Notes: generated by a model not told the origin, from the sequence alone. DNA of 64,000 nucleotides from Pseudomonas sp. MWU13-2100 (GCF_023242365.1 NZ_JALLIX010000001.1:248001-312000); one strand, 5' to 3'; shown: positions 34,671 through 42,730, counted from the stretch's first letter. Translations and numbers: made by a program.

Positions 34671-35597
34671 ATGATTGGCATAAAAAGCATTGCGAGCTAC
34701 GTGCCTGTAGCCGGCGTGGACAATTACGCACAAGGTGCAAAATTCGAGAAGGATGAAGCTTTCATCCTCGGCAAGATCGGCTCGGCCTTCCTGCCGCGCA
34801 AAGACGCTGGGCAAGAAACCTCGGACCTGTGCGTCGAAGCGGTGAACGCGCTGTTCGCCCGTAATCCCGAGCTCAAGCGCGAATCCATCGACGCGTTGAT
34901 CGTGGTCACCCAGAACGGCGATGAGGAGGGCCTGCCGCATACCGCCGCCATCGTCCAGGACAAACTCGGCCTGCCCACCAGCGTGGCCGCGTTCGATATT
35001 TCCCTGGGGTGCTCCGGTTATGTCTATGGCATTTATGCGATCAAGGGCTTCATGGAAGCCGCCGGCCTGAAGAACGGCCTGCTGGTGACCGCCGATCCGT
35101 ATTCGAAGATCGTCGACCCGGAAGATCGCAACACCACGATGCTCTTCGGTGATGCGGCGACCGCCACCTGGATGGGCGAAAACGCGCCCTGGCAGTTGGG
35201 CAAGGCCAAGTTCGGTACCGACGGGGCCGGCGCGCCGCACTTGAAAGTCAGCAATGGCGTGTTTTTCATGAACGGTCGCCAGGTCTTCAACTTCGCCCTG
35301 CTCAAGGTTCCGGCGCACCTGCACGAGTTGCTGGAAGAGTCCGGCCTGCACGCGGACGATATCGATGCATTCTGCATTCACCAGGGCAGCGCGGCGATTG
35401 TCGATGCCGTGGCGCGGCGCTTCGAAGGCGAGCCGGAGAAGTTCATCAAGGACATGGTCGAGACCGGCAACACGGTGTCGTCGAGTATTCCACTGTTGCT
35501 GGAAAAACATGTCCTAGACTCGACCTGGAAGCGCGTAGCCCTCAGTGGCTTCGGCGTGGGCTTGTCGTGGGGCTCGGCGATTATTCATCGGCCTTGA
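34671..35597 (+). CDS. FabH-like 3-oxoacyl-ACP synthase III of the flagellar island
   Basis: A 308-residue thiolase-fold enzyme with the KASIII catalytic triad: Cys114 in DISLGCSGYVYG, His237 in FCIHQGSAA and Asn267 in ETGNTVSSS. It condenses an acyl-CoA with malonyl-ACP. A KASIII gene occupies the same place between glycosylation genes and fliC in Pseudomonas syringae, whose flagellin glycan carries a 3-hydroxybutanoyl amide. By analogy it may supply the acyl chain for the N-acyltransferase at 23937. I start at ATG 34671 (MIGIKSIASYVP), not at the earlier frame. A strong terminator follows. Confidence 0.85.
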   Translation: MIGIKSIASYVPVAGVDNYAQGAKFEKDEAFILGKIGSAFLPRKDAGQETSDLCVEAVNALFARNPELKRESIDALIVVTQNGDEEGLPHTAAIVQDKLGLPTSVAAFDISLGCSGYVYGIYAIKGFMEAAGLKNGLLVTADPYSKIVDPEDRNTTMLFGDAATATWMGENAPWQLGKAKFGTDGAGAPHLKVSNGVFFMNGRQVFNFALLKVPAHLHELLEESGLHADDIDAFCIHQGSAAIVDAVARRFEGEPEKFIKDMVETGNTVSSSIPLLLEKHVLDSTWKRVALSGFGVGLSWGSAIIHRP

Positions 35598-35610
35598 TGG
35601 CAAAGGTCGC

Positions 35611-35653
35611 AAAATGGCGCTCCAGGTGAGATAACCTTGAGCGCCATTTTTTT
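35611..35653 (+). terminator. Strong intrinsic terminator after the ketoacyl synthase
   Basis: AAAATGGCGCTC pairs with GAGCGCCATTTT. An inner AGGT/ACCT extends the stem to a six-base loop, and seven T residues follow on the plus strand. It ends only 23 bases before the maf ATG. Confidence 0.88.
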
Positions 35654-35676
35654 GCGCGGATGTTGAGTGAGGTGGC

Positions 35677-36969
35677 ATGAGCGAAAGTTTCGAGCAGAAT
35701 CTGCAGGTCATCGGCGAGCGTTGGCCGGGCTTGCTGGCGCGGCTATTGGCCGAGGACTGCGAGCCATTGCCGGTCGAACTGGTGGAAGGGCTGGGCTCGA
35801 CCCTGAGTGTGGGCGGCATCCAGCTCACCAGTCGGCATGATCGCGTTGCCGAGGCTCGCCTGCAAGCCGCCAGCCTGCCACCGGAGAGTCTCTTGCTGCA
35901 TCTCTATGGCACCGGTTTGGGCGATTTGCAACAGGTCCTGCTGGAACGACCGACCCTGCAACGCCTGTGTGTCCATGTCCTCAATGGGGCGTTGTTCAAG
36001 CGGGTGCTGGGGCTGTTGGATCAACAGTCCTGGCTGAGGGATCCGCGGGTCGAACTGAGCTATGCCGCCGATCATCCCGATATTCTCTTGCCGTTTTTTG
36101 CCCTGCCGGCCGAACTGGTGCTGGCCGATGATTGCAATGCGCGGATAAGGGATCGTCTCGTCGGCGAGGTACATCTGACCTTCAACAACCGTGAGTTCGA
36201 CCCGCAGTCCACGGAAATCGTCCAGCGTCTGCGGGACTCCCGCGAGGTGTTTGGCGCGGACCGCGATGTCGCCGAGCTGTTTGCGACGCACCCGGGGCAG
36301 CATATCTATGTGATCGGCACCGGGCCGACGCTGGAGCAGCAGTTCGACAAGTTGCGCGCGCTCGGCGAACAGCCGGACCGGCCGTTGTTCATCAGCGTCG
36401 ACACCGCCTACCGGCCATTGCGTGAGCAGGGGATCCGGCCGGATATCGTGGTCAGCATCGACCAGCGCATCGGTTTCCGGCATTTGCCCCCCGAAGCCTC
36501 GGACGGCATTCCCCTGGTCTATATGCCGATGAGCGATCCTCAGGTGCTGCAGGCCTGGAAAGGCCCGCGCTATGGTAGTTATTCCATCAGCCCGATCTAT
36601 GCCACGGTGCGTGAGCAGTGCCGGCGCGGCCTGTTGTTCGTCGGCGGCAGCGTGCTGCACCCGGCGGTGGACCTGGCGGTGAAGATGGGCGCGGCGCGCA
36701 TCACCCTGTTCGGCGCCGATTTCGCATTCCCGATGAACAAGACCCATGCGGGTTGGCAGGATGGCGATCTTGGTCCGGGTGTCGACCTGGCGCAGCACTG
36801 GGTACTGGACGGTCAGGGTCGGCGGGTCAGGACGCAGTTGAACTTCCGTCGTTATCTGGTGGAGCTGGAGCGCTATATCGCCCGTCATCCGCAGGTGGCG
36901 TTCCTCAACAGCAGCCGGGCAGGGGCACGGATCGTCGGTGCCGGGTTCGACCAGGAGTTTGTCCAATGA
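35677..36969 (+). CDS. maf: Motility accessory factor Maf, flagellin glycosyltransferase
   Basis: A 430-residue protein of the Maf/DUF115 (6-hydroxymethylpterin pyrophosphokinase MptE-like) family. The central Rossmann region is clear: HIYVIGTGPTLEQQ, FISVDTAYRPLREQGIRPDIVVSIDQ, LFVGGSVLHPAVDLAVKMGA and LFGADFAFPMNKTH. Maf proteins in other polar-flagellate bacteria transfer nonulosonic acids such as pseudaminic acid onto flagellin in the cytoplasm. A complete pse pathway upstream and fliC downstream support that role here. AGTGAGGTGGC precedes the ATG. It overlaps the next small gene by four bases. Confidence 0.9.
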   Translation: MSESFEQNLQVIGERWPGLLARLLAEDCEPLPVELVEGLGSTLSVGGIQLTSRHDRVAEARLQAASLPPESLLLHLYGTGLGDLQQVLLERPTLQRLCVHVLNGALFKRVLGLLDQQSWLRDPRVELSYAADHPDILLPFFALPAELVLADDCNARIRDRLVGEVHLTFNNREFDPQSTEIVQRLRDSREVFGADRDVAELFATHPGQHIYVIGTGPTLEQQFDKLRALGEQPDRPLFISVDTAYRPLREQGIRPDIVVSIDQRIGFRHLPPEASDGIPLVYMPMSDPQVLQAWKGPRYGSYSISPIYATVREQCRRGLLFVGGSVLHPAVDLAVKMGAARITLFGADFAFPMNKTHAGWQDGDLGPGVDLAQHWVLDGQGRRVRTQLNFRRYLVELERYIARHPQVAFLNSSRAGARIVGAGFDQEFVQ

Positions 36970-37235
36970 ACCGGCTGGCGCAGTGTGTCGAGGATGCCCG
37001 CGAATGCGCCGGGTTGTTTCGTCTGGGCCGCGATGTGGAGGCCGCCCTGAATATGGTCGAGGTGTTCGACACCGTGCAATTGGCGTTGGAGGCTGCGCCG
37101 CGGGAGATCCGGCAACAGTGGGCGCAACTGCTGGCCCGGATGCTGGTCTGCCAGGAATCACAGGACTGGTTGGGGCTGGCCGATTGGATGGAATACGAAC
37201 TGGTGGGGCTGCTGGAGTCGGCGGCAATTCCCTGA
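36966..37235 (+). CDS. Small conserved-looking protein between maf and fliC
   Basis: An 89-residue, acidic, mostly alpha-helical protein beginning MNRLAQCVEDARECAGLF and ending ELVGLLESAAIP. It has no signal peptide, membrane segment or recognised motif. The ATGA overlap with maf argues for translational coupling and therefore a real gene. Size and helical character would suit a chaperone or regulator of Maf or flagellin, but I do not recognise a characterised family and assign no function. Confidence 0.75.
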   Translation: MNRLAQCVEDARECAGLFRLGRDVEAALNMVEVFDTVQLALEAAPREIRQQWAQLLARMLVCQESQDWLGLADWMEYELVGLLESAAIP

Positions 37236-37320
37236 CGTCATTTTTCCTCCGGGGGCAGGGCGCCAAGCCCTTGTTTTCAAAGGGGTGGCAGGGTGATGGC
37301 AAAATTTTTGAAAAAAGCCC

Positions 37321-37347
37321 TCAAGCAACTTGCAATCCCGACGATAA
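37321..37347 (+). promoter_or_regulatory. Sigma-28 (FliA) promoter of fliC
   Basis: TCAA(G) at 37321-37325, then 15 bases, then GACGATAA at 37340-37347. This fits the FliA pattern TAAA-N15-GCCGATAA with two mismatches, and the -35 form TCAAG is common in pseudomonads. It lies about 80 bases upstream of the fliC ATG. No other notable element is seen in 37236-37427. Confidence 0.85.
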
Positions 37348-37427
37348 CTATTACGAAGGTTCTCTAGGCCATACCCGGCGCTTGCCAGGGCCGGAAGCCG
37401 CAGTACCCAACCAACGAGGATTTCGTC

Positions 37428-38279
37428 ATGTCTTTAAGCGTAAATACTAACGTCACTTCCCTGGCTGTTCAGCAGAACCTGAACCGCGCAGCCGGCGCTC
37501 TCTCCACCGCCATGCAGCGCCTGTCTTCCGGCCTGAAAATCAACAGCGCTTCGGACGACGCTGCCGGCCTGCAGATCTCTACTCGCATGAGCAGCCAGAT
37601 CCGTGGTCAGACCGTTGCGATCAAAAACGCCAACGACGGTATCTCCCTGGCACAGACCGCTGACGGCGCGATGGCAACCGACACCGACATTCTGCAGCGT
37701 ATGCGTGAACTGGCTGTTCAAGCCCGTAACGGTACCAACAGCACCGCCGACCAGACCGCGACCAACTCCGAATTCGCCCAGATGTCGGACGAATTGACCC
37801 GTATCTCCGCGAGCACCCAGATCAACGGCAAGTTCCTGCTGAACGGTACGGCTGGCGTGGTTACCTTGCAAGTGGGTTCCAACACCGGTTCGGCCAACCA
37901 GATCAGCCTGACCCTGAGCTCCAAGTTCGACGCCGTCAGCATGTCCGTGGACAGCGGTACTCTGGTTCTGACCGGTGCTACCAGTGCCGCCGCGGCCTCC
38001 AACATCGACAATGCGATCACCGCTATCGATGCTGCCATCGCCTCCATCGGTGCTACCCGTGCCAACCTGGGTGCTTCGCAGAACCGTCTGACCAGCACCA
38101 TCTCGGTCCTGAACAACGTGACTCAGAACGTGACCGCCGCACAGGGTCGCGTACAAGACACCGACTTCGCGGCTGAAACCGCCGAGCTGACCAAGCAGCA
38201 GACCCTGCAACAGGCTTCTACCTCGGTTCTGGCTCAGGCCAACCAACTGCCTTCCGCTGTACTGAAGCTGCTTCAGTAA
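37428..38279 (+). CDS. fliC: Flagellin FliC
   Basis: A 283-residue filament subunit. The conserved D0/D1 ends are intact (MSLSVNTNVTSLAVQQNLN at the start; LTKQQTLQQASTSVLAQANQ at the end), while the variable D2/D3 domains are absent, as in P. syringae-type flagellins of about 282 residues. The TLR5 contact segment ILQRMRELAVQ is canonical. The flg22 region reads QRLSSGLKINSAS before DDAAG, with Ser where the canonical peptide has Lys. The Ser/Thr-rich centre (about 140-205) is the expected target of O-glycosylation by Maf and the giant glycosyltransferases. GAGGA precedes the ATG; an own sigma-28 promoter and terminator bracket it. Confidence 0.98.
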   Translation: MSLSVNTNVTSLAVQQNLNRAAGALSTAMQRLSSGLKINSASDDAAGLQISTRMSSQIRGQTVAIKNANDGISLAQTADGAMATDTDILQRMRELAVQARNGTNSTADQTATNSEFAQMSDELTRISASTQINGKFLLNGTAGVVTLQVGSNTGSANQISLTLSSKFDAVSMSVDSGTLVLTGATSAAAASNIDNAITAIDAAIASIGATRANLGASQNRLTSTISVLNNVTQNVTAAQGRVQDTDFAAETAELTKQQTLQQASTSVLAQANQLPSAVLKLLQ

Positions 38280-38296
38280 TTTCGGAATGGGTTTTG

Positions 38297-38332
38297 GCGG
38301 GGGGGTGTGCTGGTCACGCTCTCTCGCTTTTT
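38297..38332 (+). terminator. fliC intrinsic terminator
   Basis: A 13-base-pair stem with three G-U and one U-G wobble pairs (38297-38309 with 38315-38327), loop CTGGT and five T residues. The left arm includes a run of seven G (38299-38305). It ends about 20 bases before the flaG start, leaving no room for a separate promoter after it. Confidence 0.8.
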
Positions 38333-38352
38333 CACGTTGAGAGGTGATGGAT

Positions 38353-38724
38353 ATGGACATGAGTGTAAAGCTTGGTCTGTCTTACCCCGCTGTTACGCCG
38401 GCTAGTTCCAGTCCAGTTGCTGACAAGCCGGTACCGGTCACGGCGGCGCCTCAGGCGGATCCGGTAAAACCCGTTTCGGCCACCAGCAAGGATTCGGATT
38501 CTTCCGACAGACTCAAAAAGGCTGTGCAGGATATCGAAAAGTTCGTTCAATCGATCAAGCGCAACCTGGAATTTTCAATCGACGAGCACTCCGGGCAAGT
38601 CGTGGTCAAGGTGATCGCCAGCGACAGCGGCCAGGTGGTTCGACAGATCCCCTCCGAGGAAGCCTTGAAACTGGCTGACAGCTTGAGTTCAGCGAGCAAT
38701 GTGCTGTTTGATGCGAAAGCCTGA
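38353..38724 (+). CDS. flaG: FlaG-family flagellar protein
   Basis: A 123-residue protein from ATG 38353, chosen because AGAGG lies 8 bases upstream; in-frame starts exist at 38347 and 38359. The C-terminal half (FSIDEHSGQVVVKVIASDSGQVVRQIPSEEALKLADSL) is the FlaG domain. The N-terminal half is Pro/Ser/Val-rich and disordered. FlaG modulates filament length in polar flagellates, by an unclear mechanism. It lies between fliC and fliD as in P. aeruginosa fleL-fliD. Confidence 0.9.
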   Translation: MDMSVKLGLSYPAVTPASSSPVADKPVPVTAAPQADPVKPVSATSKDSDSSDRLKKAVQDIEKFVQSIKRNLEFSIDEHSGQVVVKVIASDSGQVVRQIPSEEALKLADSLSSASNVLFDAKA

Positions 38725-38806
38725 CAGTTGGCATGAATCCTGTGTGCAGGTACTTTTGGCGCAGGTTAGGGTCAAAAGACTGGCTGCAAAGTGAAGGGAG
38801 ATAAAC

Positions 38807-40231
38807 ATGGCAAGTCCAATTACACCGTCTGTGGGTCTGGGTTCCGGCCTTGATATCGGCTCGATCGTGACCGCGCTGGTCGGCGCCGATAAATATGCCG
38901 CACAGAACCAGATAACCACGTCGCAAGCAACCAATACGCTGAAGCTCTCTGGCGTGGGCTCGCTGAAAAGTGCACTGACGACCTTCCAGACCGCACTGGC
39001 CAACCTCAATAGTTCAACCACTCCGCAGTTCGCCGGCTTCTCGGCCACCTCCGGATCGCCGTCAGTATTGACGGCCACCACTGACAATACCGCTGTAGCC
39101 GGTAACTACAGTATTACGGTGGGTAATCTCGCCACGAGTTCGAAGGTTTCCAGTGCTTCTTTTGCCGGTGGTGCAACCAGTGCCATTCCGAGTGGTACCC
39201 TGACTATCAGTCAGAATGGCACTAATTACAATGTCACCATCCCGGCCAATGCAACGCTGCAGAGCACCCGTGACGCGATCAACTCCACGCTGGCGGGCAA
39301 CGGTATTTCCGCCAACATCGTGACTGACAGTAGCGGCGCTGCGCGTCTCGTGTTCGGCTCCAACACCACTGGCGCGGGTTCCGATTTGTCGGTCAGTGGT
39401 ATTGCCGGCCTGACAATCGACGGTACCCAGCCGATGGCCAATCCCCCGACAGCGTCAAGTTCGGGGGCGGTCAACGGTCTGGCCAAGGATGCAAGTATCA
39501 CCATTGACGGCCTGACGGTCACCAGCAAGACCAATACCGTCACCGGTGCCATCAGTGGCATGACATTGAATCTACTCTCGGGCACGGGTACCTCGGTGGT
39601 CACCGTGGGCACCAACACCAGCGGTCTGCAGACCTCGATCCAGACGTTCGTGAGTGCCTACAACAGCCTGATGACGACTATCGGCACCCTCAGTACCCCA
39701 ACGAAGGATGCCAAAGGTAATAGCGTGTCGGCGGCGTTCACGGGGGATTCCATGCCTCGTGCGCTGATTGCCAGTGTCCGTGGCGTGCTCACTACGCCCG
39801 GACCGGGTAATAAGCTGGCGGTGCTCTCGCAACTGGGTGTGGGGACCGATCCGATTACGGGGCAGTTGAACTTCAACACCACCACATTCAACCGGGCCAT
39901 GACCACCGATGGTCTGAGCGGCCAGGTGCAGACGCTGTTTACCGGTACCACCGCCAAGGCGGGGGCGGATGGTGTGTTGGCGCGGATGACCGCGGCGATC
40001 ACTCCCTACGTCCAGACTGGCGGTTTGCTTGATCAGCGCAGCACCAGTTTGAACACCCAAGCGAGTGCTCTGACGAGTCAGCAAGCGGCGCTGGATCTGC
40101 ATGTCACGAGCCTGACTGCGACCCTGACGGCCAAGTACAATGCCATGGATGCATTGGTCGGGCAGTTGAAGGCGACTGCCACGAGCATCACGTCGTTCTT
40201 CACTTCGCTGACCGCGCAGAAGTCGGGCTAA
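38807..40231 (+). CDS. fliD: Filament cap protein FliD (HAP2)
   Basis: A 474-residue cap protein that folds and inserts flagellin at the filament tip. The N-terminus (PSVGLGSGLDIGSIVTALV) and the C-terminal coiled region (LDLHVTSLTATLTAKYNAMDALVGQLKATATSITSFF) are typical. The middle is Thr/Ser/Gly-rich. GGGAG stands 7 bases upstream of ATG. A strong terminator follows, so fliS needs its own promoter. Confidence 0.97.
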   Translation: MASPITPSVGLGSGLDIGSIVTALVGADKYAAQNQITTSQATNTLKLSGVGSLKSALTTFQTALANLNSSTTPQFAGFSATSGSPSVLTATTDNTAVAGNYSITVGNLATSSKVSSASFAGGATSAIPSGTLTISQNGTNYNVTIPANATLQSTRDAINSTLAGNGISANIVTDSSGAARLVFGSNTTGAGSDLSVSGIAGLTIDGTQPMANPPTASSSGAVNGLAKDASITIDGLTVTSKTNTVTGAISGMTLNLLSGTGTSVVTVGTNTSGLQTSIQTFVSAYNSLMTTIGTLSTPTKDAKGNSVSAAFTGDSMPRALIASVRGVLTTPGPGNKLAVLSQLGVGTDPITGQLNFNTTTFNRAMTTDGLSGQVQTLFTGTTAKAGADGVLARMTAAITPYVQTGGLLDQRSTSLNTQASALTSQQAALDLHVTSLTATLTAKYNAMDALVGQLKATATSITSFFTSLTAQKSG

Positions 40232-40252
40232 CCTCCCGGTAGATCGCAAAAG

Positions 40253-40290
40253 AACCCGGCCGCGTTTACCGCGTGCCGGGTTTTTGCCTT
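40253..40290 (+). terminator. Intrinsic terminator after fliD
   Basis: AACCCGGC (40253-40260) pairs with GCCGGGTT (40275-40282) around a 14-base loop that itself has CGCG/CGCG potential. TTTTT follows within GGGTTTTT. Confidence 0.88.
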
Positions 40291-40297
40291 TTGGGTC

Positions 40298-40324
40298 TAA
40301 AGTTTTTTGACTCAAAGGCGATAC
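40298..40324 (+). promoter_or_regulatory. Sigma-28 promoter of fliS-fliT
   Basis: TAAA (within TAAAGTTT, 40298-40305), 15-base spacer, then GGCGATAC (40317-40324). This matches the FliA consensus at the full -35 and at 6 of 8 bases of the -10. It lies between the fliD terminator and the fliS start at 40364. Confidence 0.75.
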
Positions 40325-40363
40325 ACTAATTATACGAACCCTTGAGTGGCAATGAGGTAGAAC

Positions 40364-40759
40364 ATGAATCCGATGCTAGCCCTTCGGCAATACCAGAAGG
40401 TGGGAGCCCAGGCGCAGACCTCCGAGGCCAGTCCTCACCGACTGGTGCAGATGTTGATGGAAGGTGGCCTGGATCGTATCGCGCAGGCCAAAGGTGCCAT
40501 CGAGCGCAAGGACATCCCCGCCAAGGGGGTCGCCATCGGCAAGGCCATCGATATTGTCGGTGGGTTGCGCGAAGGCCTGGACTTGGAGAACTCGGCGGAA
40601 TCGCTGGCTGACCTGGACAGTCTTTACGCCTATATGATGACGCGTCTGCTGCAGGCCAATGTCCAGTCGGACATCGGGATGCTCGACGAAGTCGCCGGGC
40701 TGCTCACCACCGTCAAGGAAGGCTGGGACGCCATCGCACCACCGGGCCCGCAGTTCTGA
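40364..40759 (+). CDS. fliS: Flagellin export chaperone FliS
   Basis: A 131-residue cytoplasmic chaperone that binds the C-terminus of flagellin and delivers it to the export gate. The LALRQYQKVGAQAQTSEASPHRLVQMLMEGGL start and the VQSDIGMLDEVAGLLTTVKEGW end are family blocks. ATG 40364 has GAGGTAGAAC upstream. It is paired with fliT 10 bases later. Confidence 0.96.
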   Translation: MNPMLALRQYQKVGAQAQTSEASPHRLVQMLMEGGLDRIAQAKGAIERKDIPAKGVAIGKAIDIVGGLREGLDLENSAESLADLDSLYAYMMTRLLQANVQSDIGMLDEVAGLLTTVKEGWDAIAPPGPQF

Positions 40760-40769
40760 GGAGTGCATC

Positions 40770-41066
40770 ATGAGTCTTGTACTGCAGCGTATCGAAGAGA
40801 CCCGCGAAGCCCTGGTAAGGGCTTTGGCCGGGCGTGACTGGGAAGCAATCACCCAGTTGGATCTGGACTGCCGCGCTTGCATGGAAGACGTGCTTGGCGA
40901 GACTGCGCTGGATGAGGATGCGCTGCGTGTCAAGCTTGAGGAATTGTTGCACGTCTATCGCCAGTTGCTGGAGGCGGCCATGGGCGAACGGCAATCGATA
41001 GTCGATGAGATGTCGAAGATCCAGCAAGCAAGGAACGCCGCAAAGGTTTACCATCTGTTCGGTTAA
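40770..41066 (+). CDS. fliT: FliT-like flagellar chaperone
   Basis: A 98-residue helical protein (MSLVLQRIEETREALVRALAGRDW ...) directly after fliS, where pseudomonads encode FliT (also called FleP). It probably protects FliD before export. Sequence conservation of this family is low; the call rests on size, helical pattern and position. AGGAG lies 5 bases before the ATG. fleQ follows after a 171-base gap with its own promoter candidate. Confidence 0.75.
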   Translation: MSLVLQRIEETREALVRALAGRDWEAITQLDLDCRACMEDVLGETALDEDALRVKLEELLHVYRQLLEAAMGERQSIVDEMSKIQQARNAAKVYHLFG

Positions 41067-41100
41067 TGTTGGGTTAATCGAACCGTATTGCGCCATAAAT

Positions 41101-41177
41101 TTGACTATGTACGCTTTTTTGACTTAACTAGTGCTGTTTCCAGATTTCAGTCGTCCTTGGAGGCCCTGTCCGGCCTC
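41101..41177 (+). promoter_or_regulatory. fleQ leader: sigma-70-like promoter and hairpin
   Basis: TTGACT (41101-41106), 17 bases, TTAACT (41124-41129) is a plausible sigma-70 promoter with a weak -10. Downstream, GAGGCC (41160-41165) and GGCCTC (41172-41177) form a perfect 6-base inverted repeat in the leader. fleQ is sigma-70 dependent in P. aeruginosa; no -24/-12 element is present here. Confidence 0.45.
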
Positions 41178-41237
41178 GGATGTCTAGCTTGCCCCACCCA
41201 TACCGGGCATCGAGTTGACTAGGGAAGTTGCTATTGC

Positions 41238-42713
41238 ATGTGGCGTGAAACCAAAATTCTGCTGATTGATGACGATAGCGTTCGCCGCCGGGATCTGGCG
41301 GTGATCTTAAATTTTCTCGGCGAAGAAAATATTTCCTGTACCAGCGATGACTGGCAGCAGATGGTCGGCGCCTTGTCGTCCAGTCGCGAAGTGCTGTGCG
41401 TCCTGATCGGGACGGCCAATGCCGCGAGCGGAGTGACTGGCTTGCTTAAGACACTCTCAACCTGGGATGAGTTCCTTCCGGTACTGCTTTTAGGCGATAT
41501 TTCTTCTGCCGACCTGCCTGAAGACCAGCGCCGCCGGGTCTTGTCCAGCCTGGAAATGCCTCCCAGCTACAGCAAGCTGCTCGATTCCCTGCACCGTGCC
41601 CAGGTCTATCGCGAGATGTACGACCAGGCCCGTGAGCGCGGCCGGCAGCGCGAACCGAACCTGTTCCGCAGCCTGGTCGGTACCAGCCGTGCCATCCAGC
41701 ATGTGCGCCAGATGATGCAGCAAGTGGCCGACACCGACGCCAGTGTGCTGATCCTTGGCGAGTCCGGCACCGGCAAGGAAGTGGTGGCGCGCAACCTGCA
41801 CTATCACTCCAAGCGCCGCGACGCGCCGTTCGTGCCGGTCAACTGCGGGGCGATCCCGGCCGAGTTGCTGGAAAGCGAACTGTTCGGTCACGAGAAGGGC
41901 GCCTTTACCGGTGCAATCACCAGTCGTGCCGGGCGTTTCGAGCTGGCCAACGGCGGTACCCTGTTCCTCGACGAGATCGGCGACATGCCGCTGCCGATGC
42001 AGGTCAAGCTGTTGCGCGTGCTGCAGGAGCGTACCTTCGAGCGCGTGGGCAGCAACAAGACCCAGAGCATCGACGTACGCATCATCGCGGCCACCCACAA
42101 GAACCTCGAAAGCATGATCGAGGTCGGCAGCTTCCGCGAAGACCTTTACTACCGCCTGAACGTGTTCCCCATCGAGATGGCGCCGTTGCGTGAGCGGGTC
42201 GAAGACATTCCGTTGCTGATGAACGAATTGATCTCGCGGATGGAACACGAAAAGCGCGGTTCCATCCGTTTCAACTCGGCGGCGATCATGTCGCTGTGCC
42301 GTCACGCCTGGCCGGGCAATGTCCGCGAACTGGCCAACCTGGTGGAGCGCATGGCAATCATGCATCCGTACGGGGTGATCGGTGTCGCCGAGCTGCCGAA
42401 GAAGTTCCGCTACGTCGATGACGAAGACGAGCAACTGGTGGACAGCCTGCGCAGCGACCTCGAGGAGCGGGTGGCGATCAATGGCCATACCCCGGACTTC
42501 ACCACCTCGGCGATGCTGCCGCCCGAAGGCCTGGACCTCAAGGACTACCTTGGTGGTCTTGAACAGGGGCTGATCCAGCAAGCGCTGGACGATGCCAATG
42601 GCATTGTCGCCCGCGCCGCCGAGCGTCTGCGTATCCGTCGTACCACCCTGGTGGAGAAGATGCGCAAGTACGGAATGAGTCGTCGCGAGGGCGATGAGCA
42701 GGCGGATGATTGA
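41238..42713 (+). CDS. fleQ: FleQ, master flagellar activator and c-di-GMP receptor
   Basis: A 491-residue sigma-54 enhancer-binding protein. The N-terminal REC-like domain (about 1-120) is degenerate, with no phosphoacceptor aspartate ([11 protein letters not shown]). The AAA+ domain (about 142-380) has Walker A GESGTGKE (174-181) and an intact GAFTGA loop (221-226). A C-terminal Fis-type HTH is visible ([19 protein letters not shown]). Known FleQ proteins activate the flagellar class II genes with RpoN and switch to biofilm gene control on binding c-di-GMP. It is the expected activator of the sigma-54 promoters in this window. Confidence 0.97.
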   Translation: MWRETKILLIDDDSVRRRDLAVILNFLGEENISCTSDDWQQMVGALSSSREVLCVLIGTANAASGVTGLLKTLSTWDEFLPVLLLGDISSADLPEDQRRRVLSSLEMPPSYSKLLDSLHRAQVYREMYDQARERGRQREPNLFRSLVGTSRAIQHVRQMMQQVADTDASVLILGESGTGKEVVARNLHYHSKRRDAPFVPVNCGAIPAELLESELFGHEKGAFTGAITSRAGRFELANGGTLFLDEIGDMPLPMQVKLLRVLQERTFERVGSNKTQSIDVRIIAATHKNLESMIEVGSFREDLYYRLNVFPIEMAPLRERVEDIPLLMNELISRMEHEKRGSIRFNSAAIMSLCRHAWPGNVRELANLVERMAIMHPYGVIGVAELPKKFRYVDDEDEQLVDSLRSDLEERVAINGHTPDFTTSAMLPPEGLDLKDYLGGLEQGLIQQALDDANGIVARAAERLRIRRTTLVEKMRKYGMSRREGDEQADD

Positions 42714-42730
42714 CGCCCGTTTTTCAACTT

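Noticed and set aside
38295..38310. Sigma-54-like TGGC...TGTGC before flaG
   Set aside because: The spacing between GG and GC is one base too long and the sequence is better explained as the left arm of the fliC terminator. It is kept only as a speculative slippage idea.
38725..38806. Possible sigma-54 promoter for fliD (TTGGCATG..., TTTTGGCGCAGG...)
   Set aside because: No GC occurs at the required distance from either GG.
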